Shown here: piece after piece, positions 5,781 to 16,800 of the stretch
Position numbering within the stretch: the first letter of the stretch is position 1
Layout of the letters: each line of letters starts with the position of its first letter
NCBI GenBank assembly: GCA_001275005.1
Contig: JWZX01003178.1
Location: forward strand, 1 to 21,064
Source: Chrysochromulina tobinii
Lineage: Eukaryota; Haptophyta; Prymnesiales; Chrysochromulinaceae
Reading direction: 5' to 3'
Length of the DNA stretch: 21,064 bases
Position numbers and translations under genes: made by a program
The notes under the pieces: generated by a model
Seen by the model: only the letters and a program-made list of their open reading frames with translations
Database searches by the model: none
What the model was told of the DNA's origin: nothing

Positions 5781-7589
5781 TCACCGCCCGGGCGCGCCTC
5801 CGCCGCCTCGCCCAATCTTGAACCCATACTGCTTGGCCCACTGCATCAGGCTGGTGACCTGCTCGGCGTCACGTAGTAGCCAGCGCTGGTGGGTCTCGAG
5901 TGGCAGGATGGCAAAGGGCTCTTCGATTTGCACGGCGATGTCTTCTATGGAGAGGAAGACGAAGCCAATGAAGAGCATCGCGACCGTGAGCACGGGCTGC
6001 GGCTTGTCTTCCCACCATGTGTTGGCGCCAAAGTCGTTGAAGGTGCGCACCAGGGCAAAGGGCAGCAGAGAGAGCCAAACCCAAAGGAAGCGCACCGAAT
6101 AGCGCGTGTACCCGAGCGGGATGGGCGTGCGGAGCAGTTTCTCACACTTGGCCAAGCTGCACGTGATCCGATCGAGCTCGTCGTCCACAGCGATGCGCTC
6201 CTGGTCGGTCAGGCTTGGCAAGCGCTGGGACATCCCGAGTGAGATCGCGCTGATCGCAAGGTACGGCGTGAGCCGGGGCTGTCGTGCGAGCCGCGAGAGC
6301 TCCTCACCGCCGCTCGCCTCGTCCGCGCTGCGCACGCCCAGTGCCGTGCGTAGCAGCTCCTCTGCCTGGGCGGGCCCGAAGGCGCCGTCCTGGGCGGAGC
6401 CGAAGGCGCTGTCCTGGGCGGGCCCGAAGCCGCCGTCCTGGGCGGGTCTCGTGGCGCTGTCCTGAGCGGACCCGAAGGTGTCGACGACGACCAGCTCCTC
6501 TGCTGCGCTCGACACGGCGCTCGTCAGCGGCTGTCGCCTTGACGGCGACAGCGGCGGCGGCAACGAGGAGGAGGAGGAGGAGGAGGAGGAGGAAGTCGAA
6601 TCCGGAGCGGACAGTGAGGACGCCACGTTGCTGCTCCCAGGAAGCGGCGCCCACGATGGCGCCATCGTCCCCCAGCTGCTGGGGGCGCCCACGATGGCGC
6701 CCTCTCCAACGTCCTCGCCTGTGAAATCAACGTCCTCGCCTGTGAAATCCATCACCCAGCCCACCGCCTGCTCGCCGCCATTCTGCACCGGGACGTCGAC
6801 CTCACCGCGCCGCGCGCCCGCGCGCAGGTAGGAGCTCATGATCCAGCCGTGCAGCATCGTCGTCGCCTTCATGAGGTCGAGTGCTGCCTCGGCATCGGCT
6901 TGCGACGTCCATGAGCTCATGCGGCGCAAGGCCGAGCGGCAGCTCGACGTAATCTCCCACGCGACGTCCGACCCCAGGTTGAAGCGCTCGTACGCGCTGT
7001 CTGTACGGAAGACGAGCAGCAGCCCAAGAACTGGCGCGGTGAGCTCAAAGGGCGTAATGGGCAGCTGGAGTTCCGGGAAGACGAACGGAACGCGCGGGTC
7101 GGCGAGCGACGCCTGCACATTGTAGATGTCGACTATGAAGGAGAAGATGACAAGCGCAGCCACGACCGGAAGGATGCGGCGAGTGGTCGAGCCGTAGATG
7201 ACCCCGAGCAGGAGCCGGCCGTACCGGGTTTCGGACTTGTGCTTGTCCCATCTGTCAAAGTCGAAGGATTGGCCGAATGACTGGCTCGCCTCTTCGTCAA
7301 ACATGACCGGAAGCTCTGCAACAGAGCCGCCGGCCTCGGCCGCGTCTCGAAACCAGCTCAAGATGGAGCTGGTTGTTTCGCGGCCGCTGCGCAGCGCGCA
7401 CACTGGTGGGCTCACGCGCCTCCTCCTCCTCGTGGCACACGCGCCTACCCTCGTGGCATACCCCAACCGTTGCGTCGGTTGACCAAAGATCGTTGTTGTG
7501 GCGTGCGTTGGAGCTCCAGCTGAGGCGCACGTGAGTGCTGCGGCACTAGACGGCCACACAAGTAGGAATACAGAGGATGCGACTCGCAT
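5781..7589 (-). CDS. Bestrophin-like (UPF0187 family) anion channel with N-terminal targeting sequence
   Basis: Seen: a 602-residue frame starting at ATG 7587-7589. Residues 1-21 form a signal-peptide-like segment (basic N-end, FLLVW core, Ala-rich end). Residues 22-70 are rich in Thr, Ala and Arg with an RRRRR cluster, like a transit peptide. A membrane span lies at about 139-156, a second at 183-194, then FRTDSAYERF (194-203). After a low-complexity insert come CEKLLRTPIPLGYTRYSVRF (482-501), spans at about 499-516 and 532-548, and SIEDIAVQIEEPF (547-559). Known: the last two motifs and the span arrangement match the bestrophin/UPF0187 family; algal and plant members sit in thylakoids and pass chloride or bicarbonate. 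Inferred: plastid targeting through the secretory route. Odd: residues 263-410 are low complexity and may be an intron. The gene is divergent from dynein across 237 bp. Confidence 0.88.
   Translation of the reverse strand: MRVASSVFLLVWPSSAAALTCASAGAPTHATTTIFGQPTQRLGYATRVGACATRRRRRVSPPVCALRSGRETTSSILSWFRDAAEAGGSVAELPVMFDEEASQSFGQSFDFDRWDKHKSETRYGRLLLGVIYGSTTRRILPVVAALVIFSFIVDIYNVQASLADPRVPFVFPELQLPITPFELTAPVLGLLLVFRTDSAYERFNLGSDVAWEITSSCRSALRRMSSWTSQADAEAALDLMKATTMLHGWIMSSYLRAGARRGEVDVPVQNGGEQAVGWVMDFTGEDVDFTGEDVGEGAIVGAPSSWGTMAPSWAPLPGSSNVASSLSAPDSTSSSSSSSSSSLPPPLSPSRRQPLTSAVSSAAEELVVVDTFGSAQDSATRPAQDGGFGPAQDSAFGSAQDGAFGPAQAEELLRTALGVRSADEASGGEELSRLARQPRLTPYLAISAISLGMSQRLPSLTDQERIAVDDELDRITCSLAKCEKLLRTPIPLGYTRYSVRFLWVWLSLLPFALVRTFNDFGANTWWEDKPQPVLTVAMLFIGFVFLSIEDIAVQIEEPFAILPLETHQRWLLRDAEQVTSLMQWAKQYGFKIGRGGGGAPGR
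6366..6485 (-). repeat. 24-bp tandem repeat, five copies
   Basis: Five 24-bp units (starting 6366, 6390, 6414, 6438, 6462), of the type ctgggcgggcccgaaggcgc plus cgtc, encode eight-residue units of the form FG(P/S)AQD(S/G)(A/G) in the bestrophin frame. The fourth copy is the most divergent. The array lies wholly inside the candidate intron. Confidence 0.9.
6565..6591 (-). repeat. (GAG)9 microsatellite encoding polyserine
   Basis: Nine GAG triplets on the plus strand are read as TCC serine codons on the minus strand, giving the core of a Ser run of about ten residues in the bestrophin insert. The run is nearly pure, so length variation is expected. Confidence 0.92.
6708..6749 (-). repeat. 21-bp perfect tandem duplication
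   Basis: The 21-base unit beginning aacgtcctcgcctgtgaaat occurs twice with no difference and encodes DFTGEDV twice in the bestrophin insert. A perfect copy suggests a very recent duplication or a lack of constraint. Confidence 0.92.
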
Positions 7590-7826
7590 ATGTGCACGAG
7601 GAAGTCGAGAGTTCCCGGCTTCGGAGATTATTTCACAGCAAAAAGTTCCGTTCCGTGTACATTATACTACTTTCGGTTTAAAACGATGGGGGACACACAG
7701 CTAGCAAGAGTCTAGCAAGTACATGTAAGACGGCGGCCCTTCGCGACGGTTACGGCGCCTTTTGTTGCTTCCCTGTGCAAAACATCGTTGCGGGGCGGCT
7801 CCCTCGTGAGCGTGCCTTGGCTCGCC
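7590..7826. promoter_or_regulatory. Divergent promoter region, bestrophin-like gene / dynein heavy chain
   Basis: This 237-bp spacer lies between two head-to-head genes, so it must hold both promoters and leaders. It is AT-richer in its centre than its surroundings. Candidate core elements are attata at 7661-7666 (TATAAT on the minus strand, about 75 bases from the bestrophin ATG) and tttaaaa at 7677-7683 on the plus strand. An 8-base direct repeat, ctagcaag, occurs at 7701 and 7712. I see no clear X-box (RFX site). Confidence 0.5.
7686..7728 (+). other. Two tiny upstream ORFs before the dynein start
   Basis: An ATG at 7686 opens a nine-codon frame (MGDTQLARV) that stops at 7713-7715, and a second ATG at 7723 is followed directly by TAA (a start-stop element). 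Both lie upstream of the dynein ATG at 7827. Whether either is in the mRNA depends on the transcription start, which cannot be seen. If transcribed they could reduce translation of the dynein frame. Confidence 0.35.
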
Positions 7827-10800
7827 ATGCCGAGTCCACAGCCGAACCGCAAGGGAGGAGGCGCGGCGGCCGTAGCCGCCTCGCCCGCCTCACCGACCTC
7901 GCCGAGCAAGTCGGTTGAGGCCATCCTCGCCGAGAAGCGAGCGGCGGCTGAGGCGCTGCAAGCGGTTGCCAACAACCTGCACGCGGAGCTGCTCAAGCGC
8001 GGTATCGACGCGCTCGTGCCGCAGCCCGGCCACTCGGGCTCCAAGGTGCGGCTACCGCTTCAGCACTTTGACAACCTCAGCCTCGAGTCCATGCCGCCCG
8101 ATGAGTGGGTCAAGCGCAGCCGGCGTGCCTACGGCAAGCGCGCCAACGCAGTGCTGCTCGTGCCACTCGCCGATGAGCCGGGCTACTCGCAATTGCTTCC
8201 CGGCCGCGTGGTCGATTACGACGCCGCGACGGGCCTCTTCAAGGCGAGCCCGTCCGGCGTTGACGGCCGCATCCTCGAGGACCTGGAGCAGCAACTACCG
8301 CGGCTCTCAGTCATGTTCCTGCTGGAAAAGGTGGAGACCTTCGCGCAGCGCGTGGCAGACGCGTACAAGTCGCGCGACGAGTGCGAGGCCGCGCTGCTCT
8401 TCAGCTTCTACGTCAAGAACATGCCGACGGCCGACGTGCGCACCCTCAACGAGTCGCAGGTCGCTCGGTTGCTCGAGCGCGCCCTGACCACGATGCGGTT
8501 GCGCGCCTCGACCGTGGACCCGAACCCGCTCGTGGACGAAGTGAAGCTGGACTACGCACACTCGGTCAACGGGATGCTGCTGCACGAGGGGCTGCAGCGC
8601 CCGCCACTCAGCGAGAAGCCCTTCGCGAAGCACCTGCTGCCGCCGCCACCGCCGCCCGTACCGGAGCTGGGCGTCATTCAGATCGCGGAGAACCTATCTC
8701 CACTCTCCAAGCCGTCCTTCACGGCGATCTCGTCGCTGGTAATGCCGCAGGTGGTGCTGGCGCTGCAGGCGGCACAGACCGAGTGCCTGCAGCTCCAGCG
8801 CCTCTCTCTCTTCAACCTGTCGCTCGCGCACACCGTGCGGCTCGATGACTTTGAGCAGCTGCAGACCCAGCACACGGTGCGAACGACGCAGTTCTTGGTC
8901 GAGTCTTGGCAGAAAGCGATCAAGACCGTGGTGGTCAAGGCGATGTCGGGCGTGGACCCCGAGAAGTGGGACGCACCCTGCCCGCCGCCCGCCACCTTTA
9001 CCGACGGCGACGACGACGACGATGGTGCTGCGAAGGGCACGGACCAAATCTCCGCTGCGGACTTTCTGCTAGAGCAGTCGCTCATGTCGTCAGGCGCGGT
9101 CGAGCAGACCAACCTCGTCGAGCTGCCGCGCCCGGACACGCGCGCCTTCCGGCTGATGCGCGCGGTCAACCTGCGCATGGCCGACGCGATCCGTTACATG
9201 GGCCAGGACTCGATGCGCACCTACTGCGCCTTCCTCTCCGAGCACTTTGCTCGGCGGGGCGTGCTGCTGGAGCCAGACAACCTGCCGTACCTGCCGCTCT
9301 TCATGCTCGACGTCAAGACCGACGGCGGCGTGCTCGACTACTCCGACACGCCCTCGCTCTTCGTCACCGTCGTCGCGCAGCTGCTCGACGATGCCATCAG
9401 CGCCATCGGAGATGTGCGCGAGATCGACCTGTTCGATAAGTCGGTCTCCGTGCCGCTCACGCTGCACCCGCTCTCGACGGTCAGCGCGGGAGAGGACGAG
9501 GTGCGCGACCTGCGTGACGGGCTCGTCGCGCAGGCCGAGGACTCGATCGTCGCCCTCGCCGAGTTCCTCGACTCGATGCGTGCTCATGAGGAGTTGCTGC
9601 AGCGCGACGAGGCGGCGTACGTGCGCGCGTTTGAGGAGTCCAAGAAGGACCCTCCGTCGCTCGCCGAGCTGAAAGACAAGGTGGCGGCCGAGCGCGCGCA
9701 CAAGGCGCAGCTCGAGGCGCAGCTGCCCAACCGTGTGCTCATCGGCACGTACCTCGTGAACACCGAGACGCTCAAGGCGACCATCCTCGACAAGTTCGAC
9801 CGCACGTGTGAACTGCTCCTGCAACTCATCTGCGAGCGCGCGCGCGCCATGTCCGCGGACGTGATGGCCAAGTTCGAAGAGATGTTCGGCCAGCTGCAGG
9901 AGCAGCCCAAGGACATTGAGAAGCTCACCGAGATCTCCGAATTCATCGCGACCGTCCAGACTGCCTCGGAGGAGCTGCAGGCGGACATCGACAAGATGAC
10001 CGAACATTACGAGGTGCTCGAGGAACTCCAGTTTGAGACGCCGCAGGAGGATTTCACGGCGCGCTGGGAGACCTTCCACTGGCCGCTGCGCCTCAAGCTG
10101 AAGCAGGAGGAGTGCTACAAGATGATGGAGGAAGACCGCCAGCTCTTCAACAAGGAGATGGAGCAGCAGCAGCAGCAGTTCGACCTCGCCGTCGCGGAGC
10201 TCGCCGAGCGCGTGTCCGAGTTTGGCAAGCACACCGACCTAGGCCGGATCACCAAGGTCGTCGCGATGGTCAAGGACATCGAGAAGGCGCTCAAGGACTT
10301 TGAAGAGCGCGCCGCCACGTTCAACAAGCGCGAGGCGCTCTTCAACAAGGACGCGACCGATTACGAGATCCTGCAGCGGATCAACAAGGACTTTGAGCCG
10401 TACCGCGACATGTGGATCAACGCGGCCGAGTGGCAAAAGTGGGCGCGCGACTGGCTCGACGGCCCGATGATCAACCTGGACCCGGACGCGGTCGAGAGGG
10501 ACTACACGAACAGCTCGCGCGTGATGGCCAAGGCGACCAAGACCTTCAAGGACTCGCCGGTCGGCAACATCGCCAAGCAGATCAAGGCCGAGATGGACGT
10601 ATTCCGTCCCTTTTTGCCCGTGGTCACCTCGCTGCGCAACCCGGGCATGCGCGACCGCCACTGGGAAGCGCTCACGGCAGACTTGGGCATGCCGTTGAAG
10701 GTGGACGACGTGTTCACGCTGCGCACTGCGACGGACACGATGAAGCTTCACGAGCCCAAGACGCTCGAGCGCGTGCAAAAGGTGTGCGAGCGTGCGCTCA

Positions 10801-13800
10801 AGGAGTACACGATCGAGAAGGCACTCAACGACATGGAGGCTGCCTGGCAGCCGCAGGACTTCGAGGTCATGGCGTACCGCAACACGGGCACCTCGGTCAT
10901 CAAGCTCAGCGAGGAGGTGAACACGCTGCTCGACGACAACATCGTGCTCACGCAGCAGTTCTCCTTCTCGCCGTACAAGGGACCCTTCGAGGAACGTATT
11001 GCCGACTGGGAGCGCCGGCTGCGTCTCGTCCAGGAGGTGACCTCGGAGTGGCTGGGATGCCAGCGCAACTGGATGTACTTGCAGCCCATCTTCGACTCGG
11101 AGGACATCCAGCGCCAGCTGCCCGCCGAGGCGAAGCGCTTCTCGAACGTGGACCGGCTCTGGCGGAAGACGCTCGACCGCGTGGGCAAGGCGCCCAAGAT
11201 CATCGCCTTTTGCAACGACGACGAGCTGCTCGAGCAGTGGATCAAGTCGAACAACGAGCTCGAGCGCGTCCAAAAGAATCTCTCCGACTACCTCGAGACG
11301 AAGCGCGCGGCCTTCGCGCGCTTCTACTTCCTTTCGAACGACGAGCTGATCTCGATCCTCTCGCAGACCAAGGACCCGAACGCGGTGCAGCCGCACCTTC
11401 GCAAGTGCTTCGAGGCGGTCTTCGCCGTCACGATGAAGGGCAAGGACTGTGCGATGACCGACATGATCTCGCCCGAGAAGGAGGTAGTCCCCTTCGTGAC
11501 GACCATCTACCCCAAGGGCTCGGTGGAGGTTTGGATGGGCGTCATCGAGGAGATGATGCGCCTCTCGGTGCGCAAGCTTGTGGAGGATGCCCTCGGCGAG
11601 TACAAGGTGCAGCAGCGCGGCGCCTTCATGCTCTCGCACTCGTCGCAGGCCGCCATCGCCATCTCGTCCTTCTACTGGACTCTGGGCATCGAGGAGAACA
11701 TGAACCGTGCAGGCTCCAAGGGAGTCGAGGACTATTACCAGGAGATGCTCGGCCAGCTCAAGGAGCTCTCCCTCCTCGTGCGCACCAAGCTCAACAAGCT
11801 GCAGAACAAGGTCATGTCGGCGCTCATCGTCATCGAGGTGCACGCGCGTGACGTGGTCGAGAGGCTCATTGAAGGCAAATGCTCCGCGATCAGCGACTTC
11901 GAGTGGGTCTCACAACTGCGCTACTACTGGGAGAACACGCCCAACTCGCCCGCCATGAAGGACTGGGGCGGCCGGCGCAACCTGGGCGAGCAGAACATGA
12001 TCGTGCGCATGGTGCAGTGCAACTACCCGTATGGCTACGAGTACCTCGGTGCCTCGGCACGTCTGGTGGTCACGCCGCTCACCGATCGGTGCTACATGAC
12101 GCTCATGGGCGCGATGCACATCAAGCTCGGCGGCGCGCCCGCAGGCCCCGCGGGCACCGGTAAGACGGAGTCCGTCAAGGACCTCGCCAAGGCGCTCGCC
12201 AAGCAGTGCGTCGTCTTCAACTGCTCGGATGGCCTCGACTACAAGGCGATGGGTAAGTTCTTCAAGGGGCTCAGCACGGCGGGCGCGTGGGCGTGCTTCG
12301 ACGAGTTCAACCGGATCGACATCGAGGTGCTCTCTGTCGTCGCCCAGCAGATGCTCACGATCGTGAACGCGTGCATCCAGGAGAAGGAGTGGTTCGACTT
12401 CGAGGGCACCAACGTGAAGCTCGACTCGACCACTTCCAACTTCATCACGATGAACCCGGGCTACGCCGGCCGCTCCGAGCTGCCCGACAATCTGAAGGCT
12501 CTCTACCGGCCAATGGCGATGATGGTGCCCGATTACGCGCTGATCGCCGAGATTCGCCTCTTCTCCTTCGGCTTCGACAAGTCAAAGCCGCTCGCACAGA
12601 AGCTCGTGGGCACCTTCCGGCTCTCGTCCGAGCAGCTCTCGTCGCAGGACCACTACGACTTCGGCATGCGCGCCGTCAACACCGTCATCCAGGCCGCGGG
12701 TAACCTCAAGAAGGATTACCCCGAGATGGAGGAGGACCTGCAGATGCTCCGCGCCATGCGTGACTCGAACCTGCCCAAGTTCTTGCGTGACGACATCCTG
12801 CTCTTCCGCGCGATCATCAAGGACCTTTTCCCGGGCGTCGTCGAGCCGAACGCCGTCTACGCCAAGCTCGAGGCCGAGCTCGCCAGCGTGGCCAAGGAGA
12901 TGGGGCTGCAGGTGCCCGTCGACTTCACTGTCAAGTGCATCCAGCTTTACGAGATGACGACCGTGCGCCACGGCATGATGACTGTCGGACCGTCGGGCGG
13001 TGGCAAGACCAAGGTGCTCCGCGTGCTGCAGTCTGCCATGTCGCGCTGCAAGGACGACAAGGGCGAGTGGATCTCCGGCTTTGAGAAGGTGCGCGTGTAC
13101 AAGCTCAACCCCAAGTCGATCACGATGAACCAGCTGTACGGCTCCTTCGACCTGGCCACGGGCGAGTGGACGGACGGCATTGGCGCGGTGCTCATCCGCC
13201 ACATTTCGCAGCCCGATACCAACGAGACTGGCGTCACGCAGGAAAACATCAAGTGGATGATGTTCGACGGCCCCGTCGACGCCATCTGGATCGAGAACAT
13301 GAACACAGTGCTCGACGACAACAAGAAGCTCTGCCTCAACTCTGGCGAGATCATCCCTCTCGCCGAGACGAACCGCGTCATGTTCGAGGTCGAGGACCTC
13401 TCCGTCGCCTCGCCTGCGACCGTTTCCCGCTGCGGCATGATCTACATCGAGCCCGCGTACCTACTGCCCGATCGTCTCAAGCCAGAGAGCGCCACGAGCA
13501 CTCCTCTCATCAAGTCGTGGCTAGAGGCGCTCAAGAACCCACTCGACAAGCACGCGGCGGCGCTCAGCTCCCTGTTCAACCAGTACATCGTGCCGATGAC
13601 CGAGCTGCTGCGTCTTGAGATGCGTCAGCCCATCGCGGCCGTGATGCCCAACACAGTCATGGGCGTGATGCGCCTGATCGACTGCCTCTTCCTGCCGTAC
13701 ATGATCGACCCGAACGCCGAGCCCAACCCCGAGGCAGACAAGGCCAAGATCGAGGCCATGCCCAAGCTCATCGAACCGCTCTTCTTCATGGCGCTCATCT

Positions 13801-16800
13801 GGGGCGTGGGCGGCACCACCGACGAGGCTGGCCGCGCTAAGTTTGACGTGACCCTGCGTGACCTGATCAAGAAGAACGGGACCAAGGTGGGACTGCCGCC
13901 GGGCGACACGGTGTACGACTACACGTACATCGCCGAGACGAGCACGTGGGCCAAATGGGGCACCATCATCACGCCGTACGAGATCCCACAGAAGACGGAC
14001 TTCCAGGCAGAGTACCCGTCGCTCATCGTGCCCACGACGGCGTCGGTGTGCTACACATACCTGCTCGACACGCTGCTCAAGGGCAAGAAGCACACCCTCG
14101 TCGTGGGCTCGACCGGCACGGCCAAGACGGTCGTGGTGCAGCAGAAGCTCACGCGCGGCCTGGAGCAGAAGTACCTCGGCTCGGGCCCGCTGCCCGGCTT
14201 TGAGCCCATCATGATGGCCTTCGCGGCGCAGACGAGCGCCAACCAGACGCAGGACATCCTCGATTCCAAGTTCGACAAGCGGCGTCAGGGCGTGGACAAG
14301 GACACTGGGCTGCAGTACACTATGTGGGGACCGATGCTAGGCAAGCAGTTCGCCATCTTCATCGACGACTTCAACATGCCCAAGCGCGAGACGTACGGCG
14401 CGCAGCCGCCGATCGAAATTGTGCGCCAGCTCGTCGAGGGCGGCTGGTACGACCGCAAGATCTTCCGCATGCGCCAGATCGTCGACTGTACTCTCATCGG
14501 CGCCATGGGTCCGCCGGGCGGCGGCCGGCAGATCATGTCGAACCGCATGATCCGCCACATGCACATGCTCACCTTCACCGACCTCTCCTCGAATGAGATC
14601 AGCATGATCTTCTCGACGATCACCTCCGCCTTCATGAAGTTCACCTTTGGTGACGAGCTCGTCAGCGTGGCTGGCCAGGTGGTGCAGGCGACGGTCGCGA
14701 TCTACCAGGCAGCCCTCGGCTACCTGCGCCCGACGCCCGCCAAGCCACACTACACATTCAACCTTCGCGACGTGTCCAAGGTAGTGCAGGGCGTGCTCAT
14801 GGCCGACAAGCGCGCCAAGAAGGAAGGGACCAAGATGGAGGACATTGTGCGCATCTGGGTGCACGAGTCGTCTCGCGTCTTCTCCGACCGTCTGATCAAC
14901 GACGAAGACCGCAAGTGGTTCCTCGAGCAGGTCAAGGACCAGACGCAGGCTGCCTTCAAGAAGGGCTACTCGTCCATCGTCTCGGTGGACGACGGGAAGC
15001 TGCTCTACTGCGACTTCCTGCAGAGCGCCGATCCGACTATCTATGAAGAGGTGACCGACCTTGCGAGGCTCTCGCAGAAGATGAACGAGTCGCTCGGCGA
15101 GTACAATGAGATGAACGTGCCGATGAACCTCGTGCTCTTCGCCGACGCCATCTCGCACGTGTGCCGCATCAGCCGCGTGCTGCGCCAGCCGAGCGGCAAC
15201 TGCTTGCTCCTCGGCGTGGGAGGCTCGGGCCGCCAGTCCCTCACGCGCCTCGCGTGCCACCTCGCGGACTTCAAGTGCTTCCAGATCGAGATCACGAAAA
15301 ACTACCGCACGCTCGAGTGGCGCGAGGACCTGAAGACGGTGCTGCGCATGGCGGGCATCGAGCTGCGCCCCGTCGTCTTCCTCTTCGTCGACACGCAGAT
15401 CACCGACGAGATCTTCCTCGAGAACATCAACAACATCCTCTCGGCGGGCGAGGTGCCCAACCTGTTTGAGGATGCCGACATGGGGCCGATCTTCGACAAG
15501 ATGACGCCGCTCTGCCTGCAGGCGGGCGTCCCCGCGAACAAGACCAACCTGAGCTCGATGTTCATCAAGATGTGCAAGAAGTTCCTCAAGATCGTGCTCG
15601 CCATGTCGCCGCTCGGCGACGACTACGCGAACCGCATCCGCCAGTTCCCGTCCCTCATCAACTGCTCGACCATCGACTGGTTCTCCCCGTGGCCGCCCGA
15701 GGCGCTGCAGGCGGTCGCCCGCACGCTCATGGTCAAGGAGGCCGAGCAGAACGACGCGAAGACCTTTGATGGCATCGTGGACATGTGCACATTCATGCAC
15801 AACTCGGTGCGCGTCAAGTCGCAAGCCTTCCTTGAGGAGATGCGCCGTTACAATTATGTGACCTCGACCTCGTACCTCGAGCTCATCAACGTCATCAAGC
15901 TCGTCGTGGTGCTGCGCGCCGACAAGCTCAACATGAAGCTCAGGGGCCTCACCGTCGGTCTCGACAAGCTCAAGGCGACCAAGACGATCATCGCCGACCT
16001 CAAGCAGAAGCTCGCGGACAACCAGCCGGTGCTCGAGCGCACCAAGGTCGAGGTGGGCGAGCAGCAGATTCAGATCGCCAAGGACAAGGAGGACGCGCAG
16101 GTGGTCAAGGCCGAGGCCGAGGTGAGCTCCGCCGCGGCCAACAAGAAGAGCGCCGAGTGCGCCGGGATCAAAGCCTCTGCGGAGGCGGGTCTCGCCGAGG
16201 CACTCCCTGCACTCGACGCGGCCGTCAAGTGCCTCGCCAAGCTCGACAAGAGCCAGATTGTCGAGGTCAAGGCGCTCAAGAAGCCGCCCGAAGGTGTGCG
16301 AACCACCCTCATGGCGGTGGCCATCATGTTCGAGATCAAGTCGGTCAAGATCCCTGACCCCGACAACCCTCAGAAGAAGATTGATGACTACTGGGGGCCC
16401 GCGTCGAAGATGCTCAACGACCTTGGGCCCGATAAGTTCAAGCAGGCGCTCATCGACTTTGACAAGGACAACATCTCCCCCAAAGTGATCGCGAACATCG
16501 ACCCGGTGTGCGCCATGGAGACCTTCACCCCGGAGGCGATCGTCAAGGTGTCCGTTGCGTGCGAGGCCATGTGCCTTTGGGTGCACGCGATGCGAAAGTA
16601 CTATTACGTGGCGCTCGAGGTCGAGCCCAAGCGCAAGCAGCTCGCGGCCGCGGAGATTGAGCTTGGCGAGGCGACGGCCTCGAAGCGGGCCGCGGAGGCG
16701 AAGCTCGATGCGGTGACCAAGAGGGTCGCGGCGCTCGAGGCGGCGCTCAAGGCGGCCGTCGAGAAGATGGCGTCACTCGAGGCTGAGGTCGCCAAATGTA

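Larger units (their letters stand above)
6362..6805 (-). other. Low-complexity insert bounded by splice-like ends (candidate in-frame intron)
   Basis: On the minus strand the insert begins with GTGAGG (6800-6805) and ends with GCAG (6362-6365). It is 444 bases, exactly 148 codons, with no stop in frame. Removing it would join ..AGARR to EELLRTALG.. and delete every repeat and the Ser run while leaving all recognisable bestrophin motifs. Against an intron, the pyrimidine tract before the acceptor is weak. Either an unusual protein insertion or a retained stop-free intron would explain it. Confidence 0.45.

Noticed and set aside
15213-15236. AAA4 P-loop GVGGSGRQ as a degenerate, inactive site
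   Set aside because: Arg in place of Lys in the GVGGSGRQSLTRLA motif is normal for AAA4 of axonemal dyneins as I know the family, so it is not a defect of this gene.
14337-16586. 749-residue minus-strand ORF inside dynein
   Set aside because: It is antisense to the stalk and AAA region; strong GC at third codon positions leaves the opposite strand free of stops. Composition is Leu/His/Arg-rich with no domain.
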